Shown here one piece after another: positions 33,942 through 43,117 of a DNA stretch of 64,000 nucleotides. Under the pieces are notes generated by a model. The model saw nothing but the letters and a program-made list of their open reading frames with translations, made no database searches and was not told the origin of the DNA. This DNA comes from Propionicimonas sp020161015. GTDB taxonomy: Bacteria > Actinomycetota > Actinomycetes > Propionibacteriales > Propionibacteriaceae. The number at the start of each line of letters is the position of its first letter. Position 1 is the first letter of the stretch. The translations under genes were made by a program, and so were the position numbers. The stretch spans positions 643,009 through 707,008 of the forward strand of contig NZ_CAXWGX010000001.1 of the NCBI RefSeq assembly GCF_964266745.1. The letters are read 5' to 3'.

Positions 33942-34949
33942 TCACTCGACCAGCCACCGGGTCGTGCTCGTATACTCCTCATCCGGTCGAAGTACTGTCG
34001 TGGGGAAGGCTGGCTGATTGGGCGAGTCGGGGAAGTGCTGCGTTTCCAGCGCGATCCCGGCCCGGCGGGCGTAGGGCCTGCCCGAGGTGCCGATCTGGCT
34101 GCCGTCGAAGTGATCACCGCAATACACCTGAATCGCTGGCTGGTCGCTGAGGATCCGGAGGACCGTGCCATCAGGACCGGTCAGCCGGCAGTGCTCGCGA
34201 AAGCCATCGCCATCGACAACGAAGTTGTGGTCCCAGCCCTCGTTGAGCGCGATGCCCTCTGCCACAGCGGCTGCGCGCGACGGCCCGAGGAGTTGCCCGC
34301 CGCGAAAGTCGGCAGCCGAGCCGGTCACGTCGCGGACTTCGCCTGTGGGGATCAGGTCGGAGCCTGCCGGGGTGTACCCGGACGCATGAACGACCAACTC
34401 ATGGTCGTCCGTCGAACCACAGCCCTCGCCTTTCAGGTTGAAGTAGGCGTGGTTTGTGAGGTTGACAACGGTGGCCTCATCCGTCGTCGCTCGGTAGGTC
34501 ACCTGTGCGCCGCCCGGCAGCAGCTCATAGCGGACCGACACGAGGAGTTCGCCGGGGAAGCCCTGGTCTCCGTCGGGGCTGACCAGGCTGAACTCGACCG
34601 TGCTGAGGGTCTGCTCGCTGATCTCCCAGGTTCGTGCGTGGAATCCACCGGTTCCGCCGTGGAGTTGGGTGCGTCCCTCGTTGGCGTCCAGGCAGTTCTC
34701 GACCCCGTCCAGCGTGAAGCGCGCCCGGGCAATCCGGTTGGCGTAGCGCCCGATCGTCATGCCGAGGTAGAGGTTCCGGCCCAAGTAATCGGGGATGTGG
34801 CGAGAGCCGAGCACGATGTTGCGCCACGAACCGTCTGGTCGAAGCACCTCGAAACGCCGCAGGGTCGCCCCCAGCGGCAAGAGCTCCAGCCGGACAGCAT
34901 GGCTGACCAGCCACATCGAGTCGGTGCACACGTCAGGAACCTGCGTCAT
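33942..34949 (-). CDS. galM: Aldose 1-epimerase (mutarotase)
   Basis: This 335-residue protein interconverts alpha and beta anomers of a free aldose. The family residues are visible: GMTIGRYANRIA (Arg), QLHGGTGGFHARTWE, NLTNHAYFNLKGEG with the catalytic histidine, and IALETQHFPDSPNQP with the catalytic glutamate. The length is normal. It shares a control region of 80 bp with a divergent MFS transporter gene; that region contains a 16-bp perfect palindrome. Confidence 0.92.
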   Translation of the reverse strand: MTQVPDVCTDSMWLVSHAVRLELLPLGATLRRFEVLRPDGSWRNIVLGSRHIPDYLGRNLYLGMTIGRYANRIARARFTLDGVENCLDANEGRTQLHGGTGGFHARTWEISEQTLSTVEFSLVSPDGDQGFPGELLVSVRYELLPGGAQVTYRATTDEATVVNLTNHAYFNLKGEGCGSTDDHELVVHASGYTPAGSDLIPTGEVRDVTGSAADFRGGQLLGPSRAAAVAEGIALNEGWDHNFVVDGDGFREHCRLTGPDGTVLRILSDQPAIQVYCGDHFDGSQIGTSGRPYARRAGIALETQHFPDSPNQPAFPTTVLRPDEEYTSTTRWLVE

Positions 34950-35007
34950 TTCGTCGCTCCATTTATCGCTAACTCACACGCACGGCTGCGCCAGTTTCTT
35001 CTCTCAC

Positions 35008-35023
35008 ATATTATCGATAATAT
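35008..35023. promoter_or_regulatory. GntR-type operator 1 (galM / MFS)
   Basis: ATATTATCGATAATAT is a perfect 16-bp palindrome centred on TCGA. Its right edge is 6 bp before the MFS start codon, and TAATAT within it could be a -10 element for a leaderless transcript, so binding should repress directly. Confidence 0.75.
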
Positions 35024-35029
35024 TACCCC

Positions 35030-36259
35030 ATGCGAGCGCTGCAGGGGAAGGAACCCGTGGCCCGGAGATTGGCCGGTGCGGTGGGGCTGGAACGTTCGGC
35101 GCCACCGTTCCGAGGCGGTCGACTTCCGGCCCTGCTCTGGGGGCTTCAGCTGGCCGTTCTGGCACCGGTCCTCGCCCTCCTCCTGGTTTCGCTGTACGGC
35201 GCGACGGCTACCGAGGTGGGTTGGGTGCTCGCGACGTACAACGCCTCCGGATTCGCCGCTTCACTGCTCCTCACGTACTGGGCGGACCGACGCGGCAACT
35301 ACCTGCTCCCCCAGCTCGTCTGCGCTGGGCTGTCCCTGGCCTTGGCCTTCACCCTTGCCGTCGCCACGAGCCTTCCCTGGGCCACGGTGGCGCTCATCCT
35401 CCTCGGCGCCCCGGCCGGGGTCGGCGGACCGCTCCTTCTCGCTCAGTTGCGTGCCGCGGGGCGCTCGACCGCAGAGATCATCGACGCCCGAGCGATGTTC
35501 TCGCTCGCCTGGGTACTGGGTCCCCCGGTCGCGACCGCGTTGATGGCGTGGTCCGGAGGGCTGGCCGTCCTGGCGGTGGTTGGCCTGGCCGCCGTCGGGA
35601 GCGCCCTCGTCGGCGCCGTCCAAGTGAGAAGCGGCCGCAGGCTCGTGCGCCACGAGGTTGCCGAATTGGCACCTCACCCATCCGCCGACGTCCCCCAGCG
35701 GCGGGTCCGGGTCGCGGTAGTCTTCGCGGCGCTTTCGGTGGCCCAGGCCGCAGATGTCGCCGCTGTGTCGGTCATGGCGCTCCTGGTCGGTGAGTACCTA
35801 GGACTCCCCCTGGCGTGGGCTGGGATTGCCCTAGGCGCGGCCGCTGCCCTGGAGATCCCGGCTCTGCTCGCGATGGGCCGCCTCCACTCAGGTACCGTGC
35901 CCGCGAGGCTGCTGCTCGTGGGCTGCGGGTCGGGCGCGGGCTACTTTGCAGCCCTGGCCTTCGTGATCGACCCGTTATCCCTGGTCTTCGCCCAAGCGCT
36001 CAACGCGATCTTCTTCGCCGCCGTGGCGGCCATGGGCCTCACTCTCTTCCAGCTGATGGTGCCGAAGCCCGGCCTCGCGACCGGTCTCTTCGTGAACACC
36101 CGTCGTGTGGGCGCGATTTTCGCGGGCCCCCTGATCGGCCTCGTCGACACGCCTGCGGGCTACCCCGGGCTGCTGGCCGCGTGCGCGGCTCTCGCTCTTG
36201 TCGGGGGCTTGGTTACCTGGCTCGCGGCCCGTCGGGTGAGGACGGCATCGGACATCTGA
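35030..36259 (+). CDS. MFS transporter (SotA/SetA-like sugar efflux type)
   Basis: This 409-residue protein has about twelve hydrophobic segments and a cytoplasmic loop near residues 205-225 (RRLVRHEVAELAPHPS). The pattern TYWADRRGNYLLPQL after the second helix is the MFS loop, and LFQLMVPKPGLATGLFVNTRR near 340 resembles sugar efflux transporters. No Shine-Dalgarno is visible; the ATG follows the operator closely, which fits a leaderless mRNA. It may relieve sugar stress or exchange substrates of locus C. Confidence 0.82.
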   Translation: MRALQGKEPVARRLAGAVGLERSAPPFRGGRLPALLWGLQLAVLAPVLALLLVSLYGATATEVGWVLATYNASGFAASLLLTYWADRRGNYLLPQLVCAGLSLALAFTLAVATSLPWATVALILLGAPAGVGGPLLLAQLRAAGRSTAEIIDARAMFSLAWVLGPPVATALMAWSGGLAVLAVVGLAAVGSALVGAVQVRSGRRLVRHEVAELAPHPSADVPQRRVRVAVVFAALSVAQAADVAAVSVMALLVGEYLGLPLAWAGIALGAAAALEIPALLAMGRLHSGTVPARLLLVGCGSGAGYFAALAFVIDPLSLVFAQALNAIFFAAVAAMGLTLFQLMVPKPGLATGLFVNTRRVGAIFAGPLIGLVDTPAGYPGLLAACAALALVGGLVTWLAARRVRTASDI

Positions 36260-36297
36260 CCGACGTCTTCGCGCGCCAAGCACGCTCCCGCCAGGGG

Positions 36298-37968
36298 TCA
36301 CACGCCGGACGGCCGGGTCCTCGCCCACGGCGTCACTTCGAAGCTGAGACCTGCCTCCCGTTCTGCGAGCGCAGACAGGATCTCGGCACGGACGGCCAGC
36401 ACGTCCGCGGAGTCGCGGCACCGGATCTCGATCGAGCCGATTTCCAGTTCCGGAGTGGCGACCAGGCAGAGGTACTCGTCAACCCGGCTGCGCCACCACT
36501 CGGGCGCCGCCTCGTTGGCCGCAGTGTCGATGGCCGTGAGTTCGCCGTTGATCCCGGGAAGGACGGCCGGGATCCGGACCGTCCGTCCGTCCTCGACGAC
36601 GAGTTCGAGGGCCTCGTCCGCAGGAGGGAGCTGATCGGGGTTGGAAAAGATCCGCCACTGCACCAACCAGTTCGACAACTCCCGCCGCACCGTGGCCCCG
36701 AGCGTCCGGTAGCGAACGCCGCGGGCCCGATCAAGGCGCCGGGCCCTGCGGCGCGTCACGTAGGCGCCGACCACTCCGATTCCCCAGAAGATGAACTGGG
36801 TCGCCATCGCCCACCGGAACGCGTCGGGCGTGTATCCGCCGAGGGCATCCAGCGTGATGCCGATCGACAGGACGCTGAGCATCCCGCCGAAGAAGCCGCC
36901 GACGATCACGAACCCGGTGGCGGCTCCGATCTGCTGCAACGGGTTCGATGCCCGGGCGACGTCGAAGCCGAGCGACCCGCCGGGTCCGCATGCCGCCATC
37001 CCGATCATCAGGACGGCCAGCAGCCAGACCGGTGCTGCCCCGGGCCACAGCAGGATCGCCACCCAGGGGACCGCGACCATCGCCGACACGAACAGGGCGA
37101 GGTTAGTCCGCTGCAGCGGCGCTCGCCGGCTGAGGATGCCGAGGATCGGGCCGAACGGGATGCCGGCGATCACCATGAGCGTGAACATCGCTGCGGCGAC
37201 CGGCTGCGGGTAGCCCAATCCTTTGGTCATGAACGGGTAGCCCCACATCATGGCGAAGGTGACGATCCACGAGGAGCACATCCAGTGGATCCAGAAACCG
37301 AGCAGGCTCGCCGGGATGCGGACGACGTTGCGGACGTGCTGCAGGGCGCTCACGTCGGCCGGGCTTCGGTGTGCGGACCGGCCCGGCGGCGCGTTCCGCA
37401 ACACCGCGAAGATCAGCACTGCCGCGATCCCGGAGAGGCTTGCAGCGCTCACGAACGCCGGTTGCCAGCCGGCGGTGGCGAGGATGGCGGCGAGGGGAAA
37501 GGAACTCAGCACTTGCCCGGCCTGGCCGGCCATCGCTGTCAGCTGGTTCAGTACGGCGATCCGTCCGGGGCTGAACCAGGCAGGGATGAGGCGGAGCACC
37601 GCCGCGAACGTCATCGCATCACCGGCCCCCACGAGGACCCTGGCCACGATCGCGGAGACGACGTTCGTGCTCAACGCGAGGTCGAGCTGACCGAGGAACA
37701 TCAGTACCGCGCCGCAGCCGATCACCGTCCGGCTCCCGAATCGGTCGGCCAGCACCCCGACCGGAACCTGCATGGCGGAGTACGTCAGCAGCTGGACGAC
37801 CACAGAGAGGCTCACGAGCGAGGCGCCGGCCGAGAACCGGTCGGTCGCCTGGACGCTGGCCACTCCGAAGCTGGTCCGCTGCATCACTGCCACGACGTAG
37901 GCGAACAGGCCCAGTCCCCACATGAGCCAGGCCCTCGGAGAGTCGAGGTGTCGAACCGCGGTGCTCAC
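36298..37968 (-). CDS. MFS transporter with a long cytoplasmic C-terminal domain
   Basis: The first 430 or so residues are a normal twelve-helix major facilitator (WGLGLFAYVVAVMQRTSFGV, VGVLADRFGSRTVIG, LGYPQPVAAAMFTLMV). The remaining 125 residues are soluble (VRRELSNWLVQWRIFSNPD, then VEDGRTVRIPAVLPGING and WRSRVDEYLCLVATPE) and have no recognised fold. The order of genes places it with the Gfo/Idh oxidoreductase and RmlA genes, 7 bp downstream of the former. The substrate is unknown. Confidence 0.85.
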   Translation of the reverse strand: MSTAVRHLDSPRAWLMWGLGLFAYVVAVMQRTSFGVASVQATDRFSAGASLVSLSVVVQLLTYSAMQVPVGVLADRFGSRTVIGCGAVLMFLGQLDLALSTNVVSAIVARVLVGAGDAMTFAAVLRLIPAWFSPGRIAVLNQLTAMAGQAGQVLSSFPLAAILATAGWQPAFVSAASLSGIAAVLIFAVLRNAPPGRSAHRSPADVSALQHVRNVVRIPASLLGFWIHWMCSSWIVTFAMMWGYPFMTKGLGYPQPVAAAMFTLMVIAGIPFGPILGILSRRAPLQRTNLALFVSAMVAVPWVAILLWPGAAPVWLLAVLMIGMAACGPGGSLGFDVARASNPLQQIGAATGFVIVGGFFGGMLSVLSIGITLDALGGYTPDAFRWAMATQFIFWGIGVVGAYVTRRRARRLDRARGVRYRTLGATVRRELSNWLVQWRIFSNPDQLPPADEALELVVEDGRTVRIPAVLPGINGELTAIDTAANEAAPEWWRSRVDEYLCLVATPELEIGSIEIRCRDSADVLAVRAEILSALAEREAGLSFEVTPWARTRPSGV

Positions 37969-37975
37969 TGCCGAG

Positions 37976-39097
37976 TCATCCTTTCGAGATCGTGGGCGCG
38001 CGGGGCGCCCAGTCGGCTGGCACCGTGCGGAGGTCGGGAGCCGAGCTCGCGACGTCCACGAACGAGGCAGCGTCGATGGACTCCTCGATCGCCAGCATCA
38101 CGTCGAGGACGTGGTAGGCGAGATCGCCAGAGGCCAGGTGGTCCGACCCCTCCCGGATGCTGCGGGCCATGTCAAGCACGCCGAGGCCCCGGCCGTCGGA
38201 GGGCCCGGTGGTCGGCAGGTTGCTCCACTCTTCGTCTCCTGGGTGGAAGATCCGCAGCGGCCCGTCGAAGAGGTTCGGGTCCGGCACCGACAGGACGCCC
38301 TCGGTGCCGGTCACCTCGAAGAAGCCCCTTCGCGCCAGGGGCGACTCGAAGCTGAAGACGCTGATCGCTGACGCGCCGCTCTCGAACTCGGTGATGGCGC
38401 TCACGTGGGTGAGGACCTCGACCGGAAACTCCTCGCCGGCCCGCGGACCGGTGCCGATCACCCGAGTGGCAAGCGAGGCCGATCCTGTTGCGGCCACCCG
38501 GCGGACACCGCCGAGGAGGTGTACCAGTGCACTGAGGTAGTAGGGGCCGTGGTCGAGCAGTGGCCCGCCGCCACGTTGGTAGAGGAACTCTGGTCGCGGG
38601 TGCCACGACTCTGGGCCGGGTACCTGGAAGAGGGTGATGGCGGTGAGGGGTGTGCCGATGTCACCCCGTTCGATTGCTCGCCGGGCGGACTGGATGCCGG
38701 CGCCGAGGACCGAGTCGGGAGCGCACCCCACGCGAACCCCCGCCGTTCGTGCTGCGGTGAGCACGGTCCGTGCCTCGTCGCGTCCCAGGGCGAGTGGCTT
38801 CTCGCTCCAGACGTGCTTGCCCGCCTGGATCGCGGCCAGGTCGACGTCGGCGTGCGCGGCCGGAACTGTCAGATTGACCACGATCTCGACCCCTGAATGA
38901 CCGAGAGCCAGTTCGGGCGGTCCGGACTCGGCGATGCCGTACTGCTCGGCGCGTCGTCTGGCCGCGTCGGGGTCGCGGTCGGCGATCACGCGCACAGCCA
39001 GGTCGGGGAAGGTGCTGAGGGTGTCGAGGTACTGGGTGCTGATGAATCCGGCGCCGACGATGGCGACACCGACCGCGCCCTGGTTCTGCTTGGTCAT
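37976..39097 (-). CDS. Gfo/Idh/MocA-family oxidoreductase
   Basis: This 373-residue NAD(P)-dependent enzyme has VAIVGAGFISTQYLDTLS near the start, GKHVWSEKPLAL with the usual lysine, and GGGPLLDHGPYYLSALVHLLG in the C-terminal domain, a pattern common in sugar dehydrogenases of the group. The ATG at 39097 overlaps the stop of rmlA (ATGA). The substrate is likely a sugar or sugar acid handled by locus C. Confidence 0.87.
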   Translation of the reverse strand: MTKQNQGAVGVAIVGAGFISTQYLDTLSTFPDLAVRVIADRDPDAARRRAEQYGIAESGPPELALGHSGVEIVVNLTVPAAHADVDLAAIQAGKHVWSEKPLALGRDEARTVLTAARTAGVRVGCAPDSVLGAGIQSARRAIERGDIGTPLTAITLFQVPGPESWHPRPEFLYQRGGGPLLDHGPYYLSALVHLLGGVRRVAATGSASLATRVIGTGPRAGEEFPVEVLTHVSAITEFESGASAISVFSFESPLARRGFFEVTGTEGVLSVPDPNLFDGPLRIFHPGDEEWSNLPTTGPSDGRGLGVLDMARSIREGSDHLASGDLAYHVLDVMLAIEESIDAASFVDVASSAPDLRTVPADWAPRAPTISKG

Positions 39098-39963
39098 GGC
39101 CGGTCCTGCAGGAGGCCGCGAAGGTAGCTGCCGTAGCTCGACCTGGCGAAGGCGTCGGCCCGCTCGCTGAGGGCGGCGTCGCCGAGGAACCCTGCGCGCC
39201 AGGCCGCCTCCTCGGGGCAGCCGACCTGGAGCCCTTGCCGTGCCTGGAGCGTCCGGACATACTCCCCGGCGTCGAGCAGGGAGTCGAGCGTTCCGGTGTC
39301 GAGCCACGCGGTGCCACGGGGCAGGATGGAGACGTGCAGTCGGCCCTGCTCGAGGTAGGCACGGTTGACGTCTGTGATCTCGTACTCACCGCGCCGTCCC
39401 GGCATGAGGTCGGCGGCGATGCCGACGACGTCCTCGTCGTAGAAGTAGAGCCCGGGAACGGCGTAGTGGGATCTCGGCTGCACGGGCTTCTCCTCGATCG
39501 AGAGCGCGCGTCCGTCGGATCCCACTTCGACCACGCCGTAGCGGGTGGGGTCGTCGACCCAGTAGCCGAACACGGTCGCCCCGGTGACGTCGGCCTGGCC
39601 CCGAAGACTCGTCCCGAGACCGGGACCGTGGAAGATGTTGTCGCCGAGGATGAGGCAGGAGGAGTGTCCGGCAACGAACCCGGCGCCGATGGTGAACGCC
39701 TGGGCGAGCCCTTTCGGTTCCGGCTGCACGGCGTAGGTGAGCTCGATGCCGAATTGGCTACCGTCCCCGAGGAGGCGCTGGAACGCGCCCTGCTCGTGGG
39801 GTGTCGTGATCACGAGGATGTCGCGGATGCCGGCCAGGATGAGCGTGGACAGCGGGTAATAGATCATCGGCTTGTCGTACACCGGGACCAGTTGCTTGCT
39901 GGTCGCGATGGTCAGGGGGTGCAGTCTCGTGCCTGAGCCTCCGGCGAGGATGATTCCACGCAT
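39094..39963 (-). CDS. rmlA: Glucose-1-phosphate thymidylyltransferase
   Basis: This 289-residue nucleotidyltransferase makes dTDP-glucose, the first step to dTDP-rhamnose and other deoxysugars. It has GIILAGGSGTRLHPLT, KQLVPVYDKPMIYYPLS, LGDNIFHGPG, and GTAWLDTGT, all standard for RmlA. Unusually, no rmlB, rmlC or rmlD is beside it; instead it leads a short operon with a Gfo/Idh oxidoreductase and an MFS transporter. Confidence 0.94.
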   Translation of the reverse strand: MRGIILAGGSGTRLHPLTIATSKQLVPVYDKPMIYYPLSTLILAGIRDILVITTPHEQGAFQRLLGDGSQFGIELTYAVQPEPKGLAQAFTIGAGFVAGHSSCLILGDNIFHGPGLGTSLRGQADVTGATVFGYWVDDPTRYGVVEVGSDGRALSIEEKPVQPRSHYAVPGLYFYDEDVVGIAADLMPGRRGEYEITDVNRAYLEQGRLHVSILPRGTAWLDTGTLDSLLDAGEYVRTLQARQGLQVGCPEEAAWRAGFLGDAALSERADAFARSSYGSYLRGLLQDRP

Positions 39964-40067
39964 GACGGATCGGTCCCTTTCGTGTCGGTGCGCGTCGCCG
40001 GGCTGAGTCCCGGCTGCGCCGATCGACCGCCGTCGCGGCGATCGTCCCGAGGGAGGTCAGCCCTCGG

Positions 40068-40853
40068 CTACCACTGCCAGTTGTCGAACAGGCTGCGCGA
40101 GATCTCGGCCGCAGCGTCCTGCAGGGCTGGCAGGTACTTGAGCAGTTCACCCGGGTCGCTGACTCCGATGATGCCGCTGAACGACAGGGCGGCAACCGTG
40201 GTGCCGTCATGGTCACGGACGGGGACGCTGATGCAGAATCCGCTCTCGGAGGTCTCACGGTCGTCGAATGCGTAGCCCCGCTCGGCGATATCCCGGAGGG
40301 TGGCCAGGAGCGCGTCGCGATCGGTGATGGTGTGACTCGTCAGCGGCCTGAGCTCGACAGTCGACAGCACCCTCAGCGCCAGATCGGCGGGAAGTTCGGC
40401 GAGGAGTACCTTGCCGCCGGCGGTCGCGTAGAGCGGCACCCGGGACAACAGCGGCGGCACGTAGTCGACCAGGCTATTGGTGCGCGACTGCTGGATGATG
40501 ACGCCCTCGGAGCCGTCGCGGACGATCAGGTTCATCGCCGGCCCGAGCTCCGCGGTACGAGCCCGCATCACGAAGAGGGCAACCTCACGAAGGGCGAGGT
40601 TGAGGCTGCGCTTTTCGGTCAGGAAGCCGAGCTTCTGGCCGAGGACATAACTGCCGTCAGCCAGCTGGAACACCCACTGGGACTTCTCGAGCGTCTTCAG
40701 AATGCGGAACGCGGTGGACGGGTTGAGTTCGCAGGTGCGTGCGATCTCCTGCACACCGACCGGGGCGGTGCTGTTGCGGACGACATCGAGGACCTTCAGG
40801 GCGCGCTCGACCATCTGGATGGTCTCGCCTGACTGGAAGTCCTGCTGCCTCAT
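40068..40853 (-). CDS. IclR-family transcriptional regulator
   Basis: This 261-residue protein has the winged helix (QMVERALKVLDVVRN, EIARTCELNPSTAFRILKTLE) and effector domain (PLYATAGGKVLLAELPADL, SESGFCISVPVRDHDGTTVAALSFSG) of IclR regulators. The ATG at 40853 begins the conserved region; a longer frame upstream was rejected. The neighbouring aldolase gene has a 22-bp palindrome at its promoter that does not fit the GntR operator and is the natural candidate site for this regulator. Confidence 0.87.
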   Translation of the reverse strand: MRQQDFQSGETIQMVERALKVLDVVRNSTAPVGVQEIARTCELNPSTAFRILKTLEKSQWVFQLADGSYVLGQKLGFLTEKRSLNLALREVALFVMRARTAELGPAMNLIVRDGSEGVIIQQSRTNSLVDYVPPLLSRVPLYATAGGKVLLAELPADLALRVLSTVELRPLTSHTITDRDALLATLRDIAERGYAFDDRETSESGFCISVPVRDHDGTTVAALSFSGIIGVSDPGELLKYLPALQDAAAEISRSLFDNWQW

Positions 40854-40944
40854 CGTTCCGTTTCCTGTCGGTCGGCCTCCGGCTGGCCGGTGTGCCAACC
40901 CTAGGCGTTCGCCGGACGCCGTGCCGTCCGGCGCGGGCTCGGGA

Positions 40945-40987
40945 CGCGATTGCTCCGTCGCGCTCGTGGCGGGACGGAGCAATCGCG
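40945..40987. terminator. Long stem-loop between the DapA-like and IclR genes
   Basis: CGCGATTGCTCCGTC (40945-40959) and GACGGAGCAATCGCG (40973-40987) are perfect 15-bp arms around a 13-base loop. No T-run follows on either strand. It lies 70 bp beyond the stop of the DapA-like gene, where a transcription-termination or mRNA-protecting hairpin would be expected. Confidence 0.6.
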
Positions 40988-41057
40988 ATCGCTTTGCGCG
41001 GGCCACGGTGCCGGAACGGTGGTTGCCTGGCCGGCGCCGTGGCGTGCGCCCTCCGGA

Positions 41058-41975
41058 CTACGCGAGGTAGCCGTACTCCTTGAGCGTGCTCTTCAGGGTG
41101 GCGACCACGTCGGAGGGGAGCTCGGAGATGACGGGCTTGCGGCAGAAGCCGGCGTCGACGCCGCGGAGCTTGAGGCCCTCCTTGATGATCTGCAGCCACG
41201 GGGTGGGCAGGCCGGTCGCGGTCGGCTTGGTGAACAGGGGCAGGTACGGACGGACCTTCTCGAAGTGGGCCTTCATGGCCTCCTCCATCTTCCGCTCCTT
41301 GGCCAGGTGGAAGACCTCGGTGTTCTCCTTCGGGAACAGGTTTCCGGTGCCACAGACCCAACCGTCGGCCCAGCAGGACACGGACTCGACGGGGCAGACG
41401 TCGTAGCCGTAGAAGATACCGAAGTTGTCGTCGGTGAGGTAGCGCAGGTCCTGCTGGCGGTACACGTCGGCCTGGCGCTCCTTGACGGCGTCGATGAGGC
41501 CGTCGTTGTACAGCTTCGCCATGAACTCGTCGGTCATCAGGCAGGTCGAGTAGTACGGGTTGTGGTAGACCATCACGGGGATGTCGATGGCCTTGCGCAG
41601 CGTCTCGTAGTGCTTGTACAGCTCGTCGGTGTTCGGGGCCATGTACCACGGGGTGACGACCATGACGCCGTCAGCGCCGTCGGCCTCGGCGGCCACGGAC
41701 ATGTCAACGACGTCCTTCGTGCGGTAGGCGCCGGTGGACGCGACGACCTTGATGCGACCGGCAGCGGCCTCGACCGTCGCCTTGTTGACCGCGATCTGCT
41801 CGTCCTTGGTCAGCGCGACCATCTCGCCGGTGCTGCCGGAGGGGATCACGCCACTGACGCCGTTGTCGACGAGGAAGTCGGTCACGGACTTGATGCCGGC
41901 GAAGTTGATGGATTCGTCGGCATTGAAGGGCGTCACCATCGGAATGTAGATGCCGGTCAGCTTCTCACGGCTCAC
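41058..41975 (-). CDS. DapA-family aldolase/lyase (not housekeeping DapA)
   Basis: This 305-residue TIM-barrel enzyme belongs to the dihydrodipicolinate synthase/N-acetylneuraminate lyase family. It has GVIPSGSTGEMVALT (substrate carboxylate site), VMVYHNPYYS with the catalytic tyrosine, and DAVKERQ, whose lysine aligns with the Schiff-base lysine. The region after it (CPVESVSCWADGWVCGTGN) is unlike DapA. Such enzymes cleave or dehydrate 2-keto-3-deoxy sugar acids, giving pyruvate or ketoglutarate semialdehyde. The start is a GTG with AAGGAG seven bases upstream. Its promoter region holds two different palindromes. Confidence 0.85.
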   Translation of the reverse strand: MSREKLTGIYIPMVTPFNADESINFAGIKSVTDFLVDNGVSGVIPSGSTGEMVALTKDEQIAVNKATVEAAAGRIKVVASTGAYRTKDVVDMSVAAEADGADGVMVVTPWYMAPNTDELYKHYETLRKAIDIPVMVYHNPYYSTCLMTDEFMAKLYNDGLIDAVKERQADVYRQQDLRYLTDDNFGIFYGYDVCPVESVSCWADGWVCGTGNLFPKENTEVFHLAKERKMEEAMKAHFEKVRPYLPLFTKPTATGLPTPWLQIIKEGLKLRGVDAGFCRKPVISELPSDVVATLKSTLKEYGYLA

Positions 41976-41998
41976 GGTAAGTCTCCTTGTTCGGATCG

Positions 41999-42020
41999 TT
42001 TCGGAACACTTGTTCCGAAA
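41999..42020. promoter_or_regulatory. 22-bp palindrome, candidate IclR operator
   Basis: Arms TTTCGGAACA and TGTTCCGAAA flank CT, giving perfect 10-bp symmetry. It starts 24 bp upstream of the DapA-like start codon, between that gene and GntR-type operator 2. Confidence 0.65.
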
Positions 42021-42053
42021 TCCAAACTAGCACTCGTCCAGCCCCACGGCAAG

Positions 42054-42071
42054 AAGATTATCGATAATCTT
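42054..42071. promoter_or_regulatory. GntR-type operator 2 (DapA-like gene)
   Basis: AAGATTATCGATAATCTT is an 18-bp perfect palindrome with the shared ATTATCGATAAT core. It overlaps the stop codon of the hydroxyoxovalerate-aldolase-like gene and lies about 80 bp before the DapA-like start. Confidence 0.72.
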
Positions 42072-43101
42072 TGGGACTGTCCTGCGGGTGGCCGTAGGCA
42101 CGACGCAGCGCCTTCGCGATGCCGGTGATCGCGCCCTCTTGTCCCGCGATCAGGTGCCGCCTCCCGGCTTCGACGAGGATGTCGAAGGGGCGCACGCCGA
42201 ACCTGGCGGCGGCTTCCCTCGCCGGAGCCAGGAACGTCCCGTAGACGCCTGCGTAGCCGAGCGTCAGGGTGTCCCGGTTCACCTGGACGGGGGCGGGCAG
42301 CAGCGGTCGCACAAGGTCGTCGGCCGCGTCGATCAGCGCTGCGAGATCGACGTGGTGCGGTAGGCCCATCCGGTCCGCGACGGCGACGAAGGCCTCGATC
42401 TGGGCGTTGCCGGCTCCTGCGCCCATCCCGGCCAGGCTGGCGTCGACCCGGTGGGCTCCGGCGGCGACGGCGGCGACGGAGTTGGCGACACCGAGACTCA
42501 GGTTGTGGTGGGCGTGGATGCCGATCTGGGTCGAGTCGTCTAGCGCGTCCCTCAGGGCTGAGACCCGCTCGGCGATCTCCACGGTGGTGAGGGCGCCACT
42601 GGAATCGGCCAGGTATACGCACTGGGCGCCGTACCCCTCCATCAGGCGGGCTTGCGCCGCGAGCTCGGTGGGAGTGGCCAGTGCCGCCATCATGAGGAAC
42701 CCGGCGGTGTCGAAGCCGAGGTCCCTGGCAGCCGCGAGATGGGCCGCTGCCGAAGCGGCGTCGGTGCAGTGGGTGGCGACGCGTGCCAGGGTGGCGCCCG
42801 CGTGGCACGCGTCGGCGAGGTGGCGGGTCGTGCCGAGCCGCGGCTGGATGAGCACGGCGATCTGGGAGCGTTCGGCCACGTCGGCCGCCGCTTCGATCAA
42901 CTCGAGGTCGGAGTGCAGGGGCGATCCGTTCCTGACCGACGGTTGGCCGAGCCCGTCGCCGTGGCCGACCTCGATCCCGTCGACACCGGCCCGGTCGAGC
43001 GCGGCCGCGATCCGGCGGACGGCGGCAACCGTGAATCGGTGGGCCACCACGTGGCTTCCGTCGCGCAGGGTGACGTCGGAGATGAACAGGTGAGCGGTCA
43101 T
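42058..43101 (-). CDS. 4-hydroxy-2-oxovalerate aldolase-like enzyme (HMGL family)
   Basis: This 347-residue protein begins LFISDVTLRDGSHVVAHRFT, the metal and substrate site of class II pyruvate aldolases such as DmpG/MhpE. It also has VYLADSSGALT, the metal-binding GIHAHHNLSLGVANS, and GAHRVDASLAGMGAGAGN. These enzymes split 4-hydroxy-2-oxo acids to pyruvate and an aldehyde. The usual partner, acylating acetaldehyde dehydrogenase, is not in the window, so the aldehyde may be handled by another enzyme. It follows the FAD/Fe-S gene by 16 bp. Confidence 0.88.
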   Translation of the reverse strand: MTAHLFISDVTLRDGSHVVAHRFTVAAVRRIAAALDRAGVDGIEVGHGDGLGQPSVRNGSPLHSDLELIEAAADVAERSQIAVLIQPRLGTTRHLADACHAGATLARVATHCTDAASAAAHLAAARDLGFDTAGFLMMAALATPTELAAQARLMEGYGAQCVYLADSSGALTTVEIAERVSALRDALDDSTQIGIHAHHNLSLGVANSVAAVAAGAHRVDASLAGMGAGAGNAQIEAFVAVADRMGLPHHVDLAALIDAADDLVRPLLPAPVQVNRDTLTLGYAGVYGTFLAPAREAAARFGVRPFDILVEAGRRHLIAGQEGAITGIAKALRRAYGHPQDSPKDYR

Positions 43102-43117
43102 GCCGGGCGCCGCATCC

